Assembly: GCA_013398955.1 (NCBI GenBank) | Contig: VWPU01004915.1 | Coordinates: 248,001-312,000, forward strand | Direction of reading: 5' to 3' | Source: Callaeas wilsoni | Taxonomy: Eukaryota > Chordata > Aves > Passeriformes > Callaeidae | DNA length: 64,000 bases | Shown: positions 49,636 to 61,212 of the stretch, piece by piece | How the letters are laid out: each line of letters opens with the position of its first letter | How positions within the stretch are numbered: position 1 is the first letter of the stretch | Notes under the pieces: generated by a model | The model's input: only the letters and a program-made list of their open reading frames with translations | Databases searched by the model: none | What the model was told of the DNA's origin: nothing | Position numbers and translations under genes: made by a program

Positions 49636-52390
49636 CCATTAACTAATTTATTGGTCAACATATAAACCCACAGGGAGTGTTAAAAATGGGGCATCCTTAG
49701 GTGAGACTTGTCCCAACTCTTTTCAGCCCTTTGATTTTCGGTATGCATCTTTTTCTCACCTACAGATGGATTTTTCTTTCATGAAGTTGGTTGGTTTCCT
49801 TTTGAACTTAGGTCAGCTTTTAGCACCTACCATTATCTTCTGCAGAGAATTCCATGTGTCATGTTCTGCCATTGAGGTTTGACCTGGCTCTTGGTAGTTT
49901 GGGTGACAGTTCACTAGTTCTTGTTTGTGAGCTGTCACTCAAACTAGCTCTGATTTTGGGGATCTACTGTCTCACATTGCAATAATCTTCCAGGTTCTTG
50001 CACAGAAAACCTGTACGGGCAGTCTCTTAAGACTGAGGATAAACACAGTGACTAAGACGGAACATGCGGTGTTGGAAAGGTTCAGTCAGCTGGATGGATT
50101 TGTAGGACCAGCCTTTAAATACCCTTCTGGCTCTTGGACTCATTTCAAACTTGTGGTTTTTCTCTGTAATCAGCTTTTCTGTTTGCTTGGGGTTTTTTCC
50201 CTAAGAATCTGAACACATCTCTATTTCCTGCTCTCCAAATGTGATAATGATGTAAACTTTCAATGTATATGTAACACTTTTGTGAAAATATCTCTGTAAA
50301 TTTGTAGCTTTTTAGTCTGATAATTTCATTGTATCTGTAGTATTTCATGTTGGCTTGACAGAACTGGGAGAGCATGACCCAGCCGTTCTGTTTTCTGATG
50401 GCTGATAACAAAAAGCCTGATTTAAACTCACTGAAATGAACATGTTTCCTTTTGATCCAATCCATGGTTCCTGACTTCATGTATAACCTCTTTACCAAGA
50501 AACAATTCCCAATCCCATGAATCAGAGAGTGACATTAGTCACAGAAACTTCCCACTTACCAGAGAGGAAAGAGCTGGGCCAGCACCAAGTTTGTCTGAAC
50601 TACTTGGAGAATTAACCTCTTGAAAGTTCTGGTAACCTCTCATTATGACCAACATCATGAAATATATGATTATTTGGTGAAGACAGAAGTACCTCTCTTG
50701 CTCAAATATCAAGTCATCTGCTACAGTACTATTGTAATATTGTGTCTCTTATTTTAGACTCCATAGTACCTGAAAAATCAATGTGGGTTTTTCTTTCATG
50801 GCCAGTAGTCTTGTAATGTGAGGGTTTCTACTAAAAATCCTAATAGCCATTCAGCTGTGGAACTCCCTTTCGGAATTGACAACTTTTAACCAAACAGGCC
50901 AGAGAGGATTGCCAGAGGTCAAAGCATCCCAGTGAGCTGTTTTCAAAAGTGCAGTGATCTGACAACTGTCACTGACATCAAAGGAAGCTTCCTGCTGCTC
51001 TGATCCCTCTAACAGGTTCTGTAAATATCACCCCTCACAGGAGTGCAATTTCTTAATGCTGTTTCAAATGCCTGATATCTCTCAGTTCCCTGAGATAGTT
51101 GCAGCTGTCAAGACTGCACTTGTTTTCTTAATTTCTGTGCAGTGATTTTGTGCTACTTTTTACCAGCTGCATATGCCCTGGCTTCAATTTTAACATCTCT
51201 AAAATAAGATATTAATAGACGAAGTTAGAGACTTTTTGTTTTTCCAATAGACCGCAGAGAAGAATTAAGCAGGAAAGTGTGCTTGTTGGAAAGTCTGATA
51301 ATTTTTCATTTTCTTCATTGACTACTTGCCTTAATTTCCAATTCTAGCCCCATCTTCCTCTGGAGCTGCACATGCTTGTATTTTCTGCCAAGGTTTTGGA
51401 ACTCTCTGTGTATAATCAATCCTTTTTACATTAGGCTTTATCTTCTGTGCTTCCCAAAACTTTCAGCAATTGGATTCACAAACAGAAGTTTGTAATCTAA
51501 TTTTAGGTTTCTAACTCCCAAACAGCAACCAAGGTTTTCTTTGTTTTTGTATTTTGAATGGCCACTCATCCAGTTTGTTCAGTTTGATCTGAACAGAGCC
51601 TTTAGACAGATTTGTGCACTTTGAGTACTTCAAACTGAGGTGAGAGTCTGAAATCTTCCAGGTCAGAGAGCGTTTGACAGAGCATTGCCTGTCAAGCATG
51701 TATTTCTGAGGCCTAAGTCAAGCATTATTTTCAAGCCTGCAGTAGTTCGAGCAGGTGGGAACCTGATGCTGATTTGTGATACTGCTTTAAACTGAAAGTT
51801 GAAGTGTAAGACTTGGGAAAGACATCTTTTCCTTTGGGGATTTTTGCAGGATTGAAAATCCAACCCAGCCCAAGTTCCCTATGCAACTTTGCCTCTGTCC
51901 TTTCTGTCTCTCTCAGCTGTACAGGCTGGACTGCTTCTCAGTGCTTAATAACCTTCTAACCCAACTGGGCAGTTAATTTATGCTGTAATTGATATGCTGC
52001 TGCTTAAATGAGAGTGAGTGGGAGGACCGGCTCATCCTGAAGGAAGCCAGGGTTTCTTCTGTCACAGTTGGCTGCTGCTCCTGGAGCTTTTTTCCTTTTT
52101 CCCTGGGGTTCTTAAGCAAATGTTATGATAGTTCCCAGATTTCTGGGCTCTGTGACACATGGCATTGTGAGTTGTAGATTCAAGGCCGAGTAGTGAGTGT
52201 TTGTTAAACACTGTTGGTTTGTTCAAATCTCCTTTGTAATAAGATAAAAGGCAAGGACAGTTGCTGTGTTTTCTCAAGGTGCTGCCTGGCCATGTTTTCC
52301 TTTTCACAGAAGCCCGAGAGAGAGATCATTTCCTTTGTACACCTGCAGTCAAAAAGAGGGATGACTCTGAAGGAGATTTGTGTAAGAACA
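49636..52390. other. Unassigned non-coding sequence
   Basis: AT-rich, nothing recognised. Confidence 0.55.
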
Positions 52391-52492
52391 GGATTGTTAA
52401 GGTTGGAAAAGACCTCTAAGCTCATAGAGTCCAACACCAACCTACAACCACTGTGTACACCTCTAAACCATGTCCTCAAGTGCCACATCTGA
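52391..52492 (-). mobile_element. CR1 LINE 3' end, very short
   Basis: About 100 bp of antisense CR1 3' end: 'gttaaggttggaaaagacct' then 'ctaagctcatagagtccaac', ending 'tcctcaagtgccacatct'. It is too short to keep coding sequence. The preserved end and fairly low divergence suggest a younger CR1 subfamily than the 6.3-kb copy. Confidence 0.88.
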
Positions 52493-55154
52493 GGTTGTAA
52501 ATGGGATGGAAAAACATCTGCATTTTAAATGCTGAAAGGGCAAACACATATTTTGTCATCAGTAGGTGTCATGTGGAATCCTAGCCAGACAGTGAAAAAT
52601 AAGAGATTTTGCAAGAGGAGAAAAAAGTCTGCGTAACTTGATTTTTGCTGGTTTCCACCATTTTCCAGATTCACATGGGCTCTCTTTCTCTGGTCATTCA
52701 AAGAATGCTGATAGAATGGAAAGACACCTGTTGAATAGAGACCAGCAATCTGAAAGTGAACTCTCACCTTGTTAGCTCAGGTCAAAGCTGAAGCTTGTTT
52801 GGTACACCTCTAACACAGCTATTGAGCTACAGCATTCACAAATGTTCCAAAGGATAGGAACAGGAGCCTGGCTATTGGTGAAAGTTGTTGCATAAAGCTT
52901 TTTGTGTTACCTTTGCTCTACAGAATTGCTGTCACAGGGCAAAATTGCATAGAAAGATAACGTGTTATTTTATATATATAGTACTTTTCAACCTACTAAA
53001 AACAGCGACTGCATAGAACATATTAAATTCGTCCTGAATCTCACCCTGAAATCAAGTAATTGATTAGTACAGTCAGTCTATCCTACTGCAGTCTGCAATG
53101 ATAATCCATAGCAGTTCAGCTGAGGGACACTGGGGTGCTACACACATTGCACACAGGGAACAGGCCCTGCAAGAGATAACATGAGCTTAGCAGGGGCAAA
53201 ACTGCAGTGTTTGACTCTGGTGCAGAGACCAAGGCTGATCTTTGCCAGCTGAAAAACTTGGTGGATTTTCCAGATGATGAAATCCACTCGAATAGATCAT
53301 TCCATTTTCTAACAGGAGGAATGTTTTGATAGAAATTACAAGAAAGAAAAAATAACCTTTCTTCCTAAATCAGCCAGCATTAGTGTCTCTAGGCTTATCC
53401 TTATGAAAAGTACTGCTGGCATGAAAGATAGAAAGTTCCTGTGCTAATGAGGATGCAAAAAATAGAGTTTAGCTCAGGGCTAAATCCTGAAAGCTGGCAA
53501 GCATTTGAGTCTTGTGCTAAATTGAACAGAAGGTGCTCAGCAGGTCTTAGTATCTGGCCTTTACTGAACAGCAGGAGCCTGGCCTGACTGACATAAGGTG
53601 GGCTTAGTGTACTAGAAAGGGCTTTGTTCTCTACTTCATGGGTTTGTAAAGCTTTGGCATTGGTCAGTCACAACGCAGTTCAGAGATCACTCCTGTAAAC
53701 AGTGTAGGGAAGCTCTGCAGGTGTTGAAAGATAATGATTTGGCAGTGGAGAAAAGGAACTTCTCTGCATCCACTGCCCCAGAAAAGTATTGATTGATGCT
53801 TTCTTCATAATTAAAGAGTAAGATACCTTGGGTGGTACACATTCAGTCACTGCTTTTACCCAGCCCTCATCTCCATGTCAGTTCTGATTCCGTACTGGGA
53901 CTGCAAAGCAGTATGTTCATGAATCCATGTATGCTCCCTTGCTCCAAACAGTAAAACGCAGCGTCTTGGGACAGATGATGACAGATGACGACAGCTTGTC
54001 AGCTTTCTTTGAACTCAATGTCGTAATTGTGTATTGCGCTGTCTGAGCACTTGGCCCAACGAAACTGAATTTATAGTGGAATCTAACACCTCCGTGTACT
54101 GAGACCCTTTAAGAGTTTGCAGGCTGACCTGGCCAACAGCCTCAGGAGCTCTCCTCCACCTTGTTAAGATCTTTTTCATATACACTGCTCTGACATTAAG
54201 CCCAGCTCCTGGGACAACAGCCACAGACTATGAGTGCTAGTTACAACACTGAAGACATGATTTTGTAGCAGAAAAATCTACATTGAGAGGATATAGGTTT
54301 TTTCTATTCACACATCTGCTTTTCAGTTTTCTTGTTGTGTTACCTATATTTAGTTAAAATTAGTGACAAGTTATCTGCAGGGCTAGTTGTAGTTCACTTT
54401 GGGGGAAAGAATATTGACTAGAGGCAGATGAAGTTACCTTTTTCTATTAGCTCTTATATCTTATTACTTCCTCTGCCTGTTCTTCAATATTTCTGAAAGA
54501 CTTTGCCCTGATCACTCAGTTAATAAATTTCCCTAATGTTTTCTGGGTGTTCCAATTGTTCAGGTTGATTGCTTTCAGGATTTCAGGCTGGCGTGTATAA
54601 TAAGGAAAACTTTTCAAATGCTGCACTTGGGCTGGAACTATCATGGATACTTCAACATGTATTATGTATCAGCAGTACTGGTGATTTCCTTTCGGTCTGT
54701 TTTCCTAGGGAAATGAGACTTTTTCCTCTTTTTTTCATGCTTATATGTTTGTGGATTCTCCCCACCCTATTGTCACTGTTGACTTACAAATTTGTACAAA
54801 GAGGGCTGAAGGAAATTCAGCTTCTGCATGAGTAAGGCAGCTGAAGAGACAAGAATCAATCCACAAGGAGAGGTTGTAGCATGAGATCTCCTCTTATTAG
54901 GCATCAAAGTTTCCCCATGGGAACACAGCCTTTCAGAATGAATTCACAGAAGATTACTTGTTCTTTGCTTAGGGAGTTATTTAACATTCTTACATGTGTG
55001 GCAAAATCTCTCAAGGGACGGTTTGTTTCTGCAAAGCCGTAGCTGAGAAGATCATTCAGTTCCGAGTTCCTATTTTGGTTTTGTGTTTTCTGCATCAGTA
55101 GAAATGGCATGTAAGACATGTTGGTTTAGCTTCTGATTATGCCACAAGCTAATT

Positions 55155-55192
55155 CTGGACCTCGAGCCAGTCACAATGCCTCTGGGACTTGA
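55155..55192 (+). repeat. MIR-like SINE remnant, weak
   Basis: The words 'ggacctcgagccagtcacaa' followed by 'tgcctctgggact' follow the MIR core order ('GACCTTGGGCAAGTCAC', then 'CCTCTGGGCCT'). Fewer than 40 bases match by eye. Confidence 0.28.
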
Positions 55193-58100
55193 GGCACTAT
55201 CGCATCAAAGCTAGGGCTAAAGTTGTGCTCCTGTATCTCTTCCTTCCTTAGAACTTAGTCTTCTCTTAAATTTTGTAGCAGTCCTTGCCCTGTGGCAGTA
55301 AAGTGTCTGTGTTTTGATGCAGCACTTCGAAAATTAGCACATCGTAACTACAGGAGTGTCCAGTTAATTGAAATGCTTGTTTTTCAGCACATGCAGACTA
55401 TTAGCCAGTTCTGGGATTTAAAGTGGCTTTCAGGCTACTCTGGGCTGTCATTTGCCTGTTGGGATAATTTGTTCAATAGTGTGACACAGACTTGAGTACA
55501 CGGTGAAGATACCTGGGTGGTGAAAGGCAGTGCAAGAAAAAAAATGGCAGTGCTCAGCCAGTGTGTTGTGAGGTTGGAGAGAGGATCCACAGAACGCTCC
55601 CATGACCATGTTATGGCCATTTACCACACTCAGTTTTCTGATAGGAATTATGGTAATGATGGCATATGAATGGCAGAGCCCTGTTTGCACTGAATACAGA
55701 GACACAACAATAACGGGGTGGCAGGAGGGGATTATTTTTGAAGATCAGCTTAATTGTTTTCAGTCTTCCTTTAGAAACAGAAGTACTGTTTTCTTAGGGA
55801 AACCAGGGGAAATTGGTTGGTTGGTAGATGCAGCTCTACAGTTTCTGCACAGCTGCAGTTGCTTGCCATGCTAGGCAGAGTTATTAAAGTGATTGAAGCT
55901 CCTCACCCCTCTTCTCGTAGTATCAAGTTCATAATATCACAATAGAAACCTCAGGTAGACTCTGTTGCTTTATCCCATTTCAAGAGATACATCAAGGGAT
56001 CCAAAATGGTGACAGTGCAAACAAGACCTTCTCTTTTTGCTTTAAATTTGAAGAACTAGCTAAATTTAGGTCATTCTTTTGAATTACATGTAGTTTCTAG
56101 AAGGACAGGCTCAAGAGCAAAGTCAAGTGACAGTTCTGCCCCAGAGACAGGAAAGAAGAGCCCCAGCTGCAATGCAATGTCAGCTCACTGCCTGCCCAAA
56201 CAGAGTAACACCTGCACCACGAAACAAGCTGAAAATAAAATCAGTCCTTTACAGTGATTAAAAAGCTTGGTCTTGTTTAAAGGGATCAGGAAAAAAAGTG
56301 GAAAGAGGAAGTTGAAACAATGACAGCAAGAGAAGGAAGTGAAGAAACCAAAGAGGGGGGGGGTTTGTGTTAAACATGTATTTAACAGCTGTGGACCTCA
56401 GTAGGTTTCCATAAGAAATTGTGGGGGTGGACTGAATGGAATTTACTTCTAACAGTCCCAAACACTACCCCTGTGATCACAGGGATATCAATTTCTTTTG
56501 AACTCTGTTTTTGTAAGGGAGTAGAGTTGTTGGGGTTTTTCTCTGCAAGGGCTGTGAAAAACCAGAGGAATTGCTAAATACAGCACAAGAAATATTCAAG
56601 CAGCTATAAAACAACAGAAAAACCTATACAGGAAGTTCGAGTAGTGTATTTATAAGGGACTGCTCTGCTAGTTTAAGGGTTTTAACAGACCAGGATGAAA
56701 AGAGACTTTTATTAAAGACGATGGTTTTAAGCAAGGAGGTAGCACATCCTGCAGAGAAATAGTTAGGCTGGGATCATCCCATGAACAAGTCCTTAGAGCG
56801 TGCACAGGTGGGAGAGGTCATATGAACAGCCATATGGTGCAAGTGTCCCTGTCCAAAAATCATGATTGCCCCATGTGACAGTGGAAAGAATAGCACGTCT
56901 GCTGACAGCTGAGTCAGTGCTGTGCTACCCTCTGTCTGACTTTCCTTGCCTACGGATTCCTTCTTTTCCTCTCCCTTCCTTCTGCCTGCCTTGTAGAGTT
57001 GCCTGGTCTATCAGAGAGAAAGAAAGGGGCATTTTTTCATGGCACATCAGACTAAACATCAGCACACACAGTCAGTGTCTCCCTCTTTTGTCTCTCTTTT
57101 TATCATTTCTTGCCCTAAGAGGCATAAGGAGTTCTCAGCATGCTGGGCCCATTTCTTTGTGAGTGTATTCCCACACAGAAGATTTTATAGCAGCTTGCTA
57201 GTCACCTTGCCAACCTTACCTTTCTGTTCCAGCCCTGTGGCAAGGTTGCTTTGTGGCAGCAAGGAGAACCTGCCTGAATTCCCTACCCTCTGTGACTGCC
57301 TTGGTGTGTTTTTTCAGGAACTTTCTGACACAGAAAAAAAATCTGTTTGTGTATCTTAGATAGCTCCTCCCTGTGAAGCACAGCAGAAGGTGTGCTAAGA
57401 AAAGCACTAAGCCATCAGCTTGAGATGCATTAGATTCACACATAACTGTTTTTCACCAAGTATTTTAGGCCACGTGGTTATTAAGGAAAAATCCAAATAA
57501 AGTCATGGATTTAGACCCAGACTCAAGCTAGTGTTGGTAGTTTGCACTTTGCAAATATTACAATAAATTCAGAGAAGTTATGTGTGGGTTCCTTCAAAAG
57601 GCTTTTGAAATAAGACCCAAACCTCCAGAATAATCAGCTAAAGCTTTGAGACCCTGCCTGGTTGGAGAGTTGTTTTATGTTTGATTCTGGTACAAGTTGT
57701 TATGTATGGGGCAGCAGAATCATTCTAAAGGAAGGCAACATCCCTGATCACTGGACCTTACTGTTTCCATGTCTAAGTAGAAAGTTTAAGGAAATCTTAT
57801 GGTCTTGACTGTGGTTCAGGGTTAGGAGTTTAAACCCAGCTGAGTTTTGTTTAGTCATTGATTTTTGTTGTAGTTATTTCGCTTAGCTTGGATGTCAGCA
57901 AAAAAGTTTCACTCTGAAGTAAAGAGCCCTTTCAACTCATGAATATTTTACCTGCTACCAGCTTCAAAGCCTGACATGAATTTCCACTCAGCCTTGCCAA
58001 GTTAAAATCTTAACCATATAAAAGTGTATTGTGCTTGGTGACCAACTTGTGGCAAGTGTCTTCCCTTAGGAGAACTTGTCATATTCCTTAAAACATCTGG

Positions 58101-59998
58101 CACATGGCTTTTCATTAGCCACCATAGCCTATAGACTTTACTTTGTATCTTCATAAACAGAATTATTTCAAAATAACAGGTGCACGTGGATGTCCCTGCA
58201 GTGTGAGTGCAGAGCAGCCCTTCTGTGCTTTCTGGCAGTGGTTGTGGTGATGCTTACAGGAGGCTGCAAGAAACAGGGCAATGACACCGTGATTCTGCTG
58301 GCCCAAAGCAACCTCTTGGCATTCAGAGGCTGCATGAAACGATTTGTGGGTTGAAGGCAGTGATGAACTGGTGTTTTTTCAAGGAATGTCTGCTGTTAGA
58401 TAAGTAGGCTGAGGGAAATCAGCCCGAGCAAATTACCCTCAGAACGTCTCGAATTAAATCCTTTGTCTCAAAATCGGTCATACTTTGCACTGAGGCTTAA
58501 GAGTGTTAAGTCTGAGGCTCCTGTATGTTCACCTGCCTTCATTCAGTGGGAGCCTTGCTAGGGATTTAAAATTATATCCCCCCCAAAATGTAGTTGGAAA
58601 TGTAGTCTGGTCTCAAGCAGTAATGTGGGTCCAAAGTTATTGTCTTGTCATCTACTTCATTTTTCACTTCATGGAGAGCATTTCAGAGCATGTGTCAAGC
58701 ATCAAGATGCTTATAGAATGGAAATATTACAGTCCTCTGGAGGTTAAAGTATGAGTTCCAACTAAACATGTGGTTACAATAATTACACCTGGATGATAAA
58801 AGCTGGAGTAAAGCGACACAAAAAAAAAAGACCGACTTCACAGTGGTCCTAAGCTTTTATGGTTTTCCAGATTGTCTACTGAGAGCTAGCTGTGCTCAAC
58901 ATATTGAGGGGAAATAAAGCAGAACATTTTTAATTACATTCCTACTTAACATATTCATATCAGAAACAATTAGTTTCATGACAATGCTTCATGATTTTTA
59001 ATCCAGACCACAGTGGCTTTGTGGAATCTTTCCAGAAACAGCTCAAGGCATGAATTTTCTTTACATTTCTGATAAGATGGTACGATTGCTCCTATTGTGT
59101 TGTTTCCCCACGTGAATACCTTTAGTCTATTGTCTTTCAAGACTTTTTTCAGTCTTATGTCTATTAGTTATAGTAATTTCTTGTTGCTGCTTGCCAAAAT
59201 GCCCAGAAAGCCTTGGGCAAGGCTGAGGCTTTCCTGTTTTAAGGAATAGCTTTGAATTTTTGTTTGTGTGCCCAGTTTCACCTTCTCAGAATCTGTTTAA
59301 TCAACAGATAGAGGAAATAATATTTTCCTGAATGTAAACAGTTTGGACCGAATAAATAAACATTCTTAAATGGGTACTTTAATAGGTTTTAATATACCCA
59401 AGAACTTCAAGTAGGTGTAGTTTAAAACAGACATGCTGCAATGCATCATCCTATAAAAAGATGTTTTTCAATGAAAATCACAGGAGAAGTTTGCTTCTCC
59501 TTCTTCTCCCAGAGCCATGCCCAAGGTTCTGCTTTTCCAGTATTCACACTAGTTTCAAGATACAGGGCTCTGGAGAACACATACAAGTTCCCAAGAAATA
59601 CAGTACCCAGTACAGCTGCCTTTCTGCTTCTTCTGTGATGGGACGGACACAGCAAGAGAGACCTTTTTTCTTTAAAAGTTGAATTAAACACTTTCTTCAC
59701 GCTTGTTTTAGGCCCTCATTCAAGGAAGGTTTAGCTGCTTTTAGGAAACAAATAAGAAAGAGAGAAGCTAGCACAAACCAAAGTATGATCTTTCAGGGTG
59801 TCATTGTCATTTAGGGATGGGTTTAGATGGTTTGTGGGAAAGATGGAGCTTTTCAGCATCAGGTCAGTACTGTGGTGCCCCAAGGTCCTGGAGGGTCTGA
59901 AGCTGTAAACCCATTTTAATCTCACTGATAACTGTCTAACTAGGTTTTTAGCACCTATTTAGAGCCAAAGAAGAATGCTTCGCTGGGGCCATTTGTAG

Positions 59999-60030
59999 AT
60001 TAATTGATTAATTGTTGATTAATTGATTTG
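59999..60030. promoter_or_regulatory. Cluster of TAAT/ATTA homeodomain-type words
   Basis: Three partly overlapping ATTAATTGATT-like words in 32 bp include TAATTGATTA, an inverted TAAT/ATTA pair with two bases between, as bound by paired-class homeodomain dimers. Such words also arise by chance or slippage in AT-rich DNA, so regulatory function is only a possibility. Confidence 0.25.
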
Positions 60031-61004
60031 TTTTATTTTAAACTGTCATAATTGCTTTCTTTGAGCATGTATCTGACCAAGGATTTAAATATTAATTGTG
60101 AAAATCCTGAAATCCCAGGAAAGGTTCAAACCCAGAGCAGCTTCCACTTTTTTGCAACCCTGTCAAGACTCTTGTGTTTTCCTTCAGACCTGTATGATTA
60201 GTGCTTGAAGAGCTATTTGCTAATGTGTAATAGCAAAGCTGCCTTTGCATTGTTTTTTGCACTCTCTGCAGTGAGTGCCTGCATTTTGCAGTATTTACTT
60301 AGAGCAGTGGTGAAAAGCAGATCATCTGGAGCTGATATAAATGGAACCATTCCGAGGGCACAAAATGTGTGGGCAGCCTCTTCTGCAAGGAAATAATTCT
60401 TCCCATCTGTGGTTTTGTTTACAAGAGGATTCTAAATATACTCTCATCTCCTGTTGATGATTAGGAATAAGCCTTTTCCTGCATTATAGAGTTTGAAGTC
60501 TGTTTTTAGGGACGACACTGGGAGCAGTGTCTCTGTCAGGCTTAGGTTACCCATTTAATAATGATCTGATGCTATCACTGAAATCCTAAGAAGAGTTGTT
60601 GTACATGAAATTGCCCCCTTCTGTGGTAGGATATCCATGTGGCTGCCATGAGGGAACAGGAGACACAATTGTTAGGGATCAGAGTTATCCCAAAACCTCT
60701 GTGTTTACTCTGCCATGGGTTCAGCCCCATTACCCTGAGAGAAGTTATTTAATCTTTTTCCACGTCTTTCTGTTAGATTTCATTCAAGTTGATTTCTGGA
60801 AATTTGGAGGAAGGGTCAACAAGCCCCATATTTCTCCAGTGCCACAATCTCTCTCAGCATATAAAATATGCAGATCTTATTCCTTTGCTTACTGAAATCT
60901 CTTTTAGGATGCAATGACCAGAGGGTTCTGTGTCAGCTCAGTGCAGCTGAAATGTATTTTCTGCATTTCCTTAGTGGGTTATGTCCAACAGTAGGAAATC
61001 CACA

Positions 61005-61212
61005 GAATCACAGAAGGGTAAAGTTGCAAAGGACCACTGGAGGACATCTAGTCCAATGTCCCTGCTCAAGCAGGATCCCCTAGAGAAGGTGACTTGGGAT
61101 TGTGTCCAGAAGGGTTTTGAATATTTTCAAGGAAGAGACTCCACAACCTCTCTGGGCAGCCTGTTCCACTGCTTAGTCACCCTCACAGAAAAGAAGTTCT
61201 TCCTCATAGTCT
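61005..61212 (-). mobile_element. CR1 LINE 3'-end fragment
   Basis: The plus strand starts with the antisense CR1 end ('aatcacagaagggtaaagtt') and continues 'gactccacaacctctctggg', 'cagcctgttccactgcttag', then 'aagaagttcttcctcata'. This is the usual path through the ORF2 C-terminus. The match stops abruptly near 61212, the 5' truncation point. About 210 bp remain. Confidence 0.9.

Larger units (their letters stand above)
52493..61004. other. Unassigned non-coding sequence
   Basis: About 8.5 kb of AT-rich sequence. Two minor items stand out: a G-run at about 56355-56363 and a homeodomain-type word cluster at 59999-60030. A MIR-like phrase at 55155-55192 is weak. No exon recognised. Confidence 0.5.

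Noticed and set aside
56355..56363. Short G-run as a quadruplex site
   Set aside because: It is a single run of about nine G without partner runs nearby.
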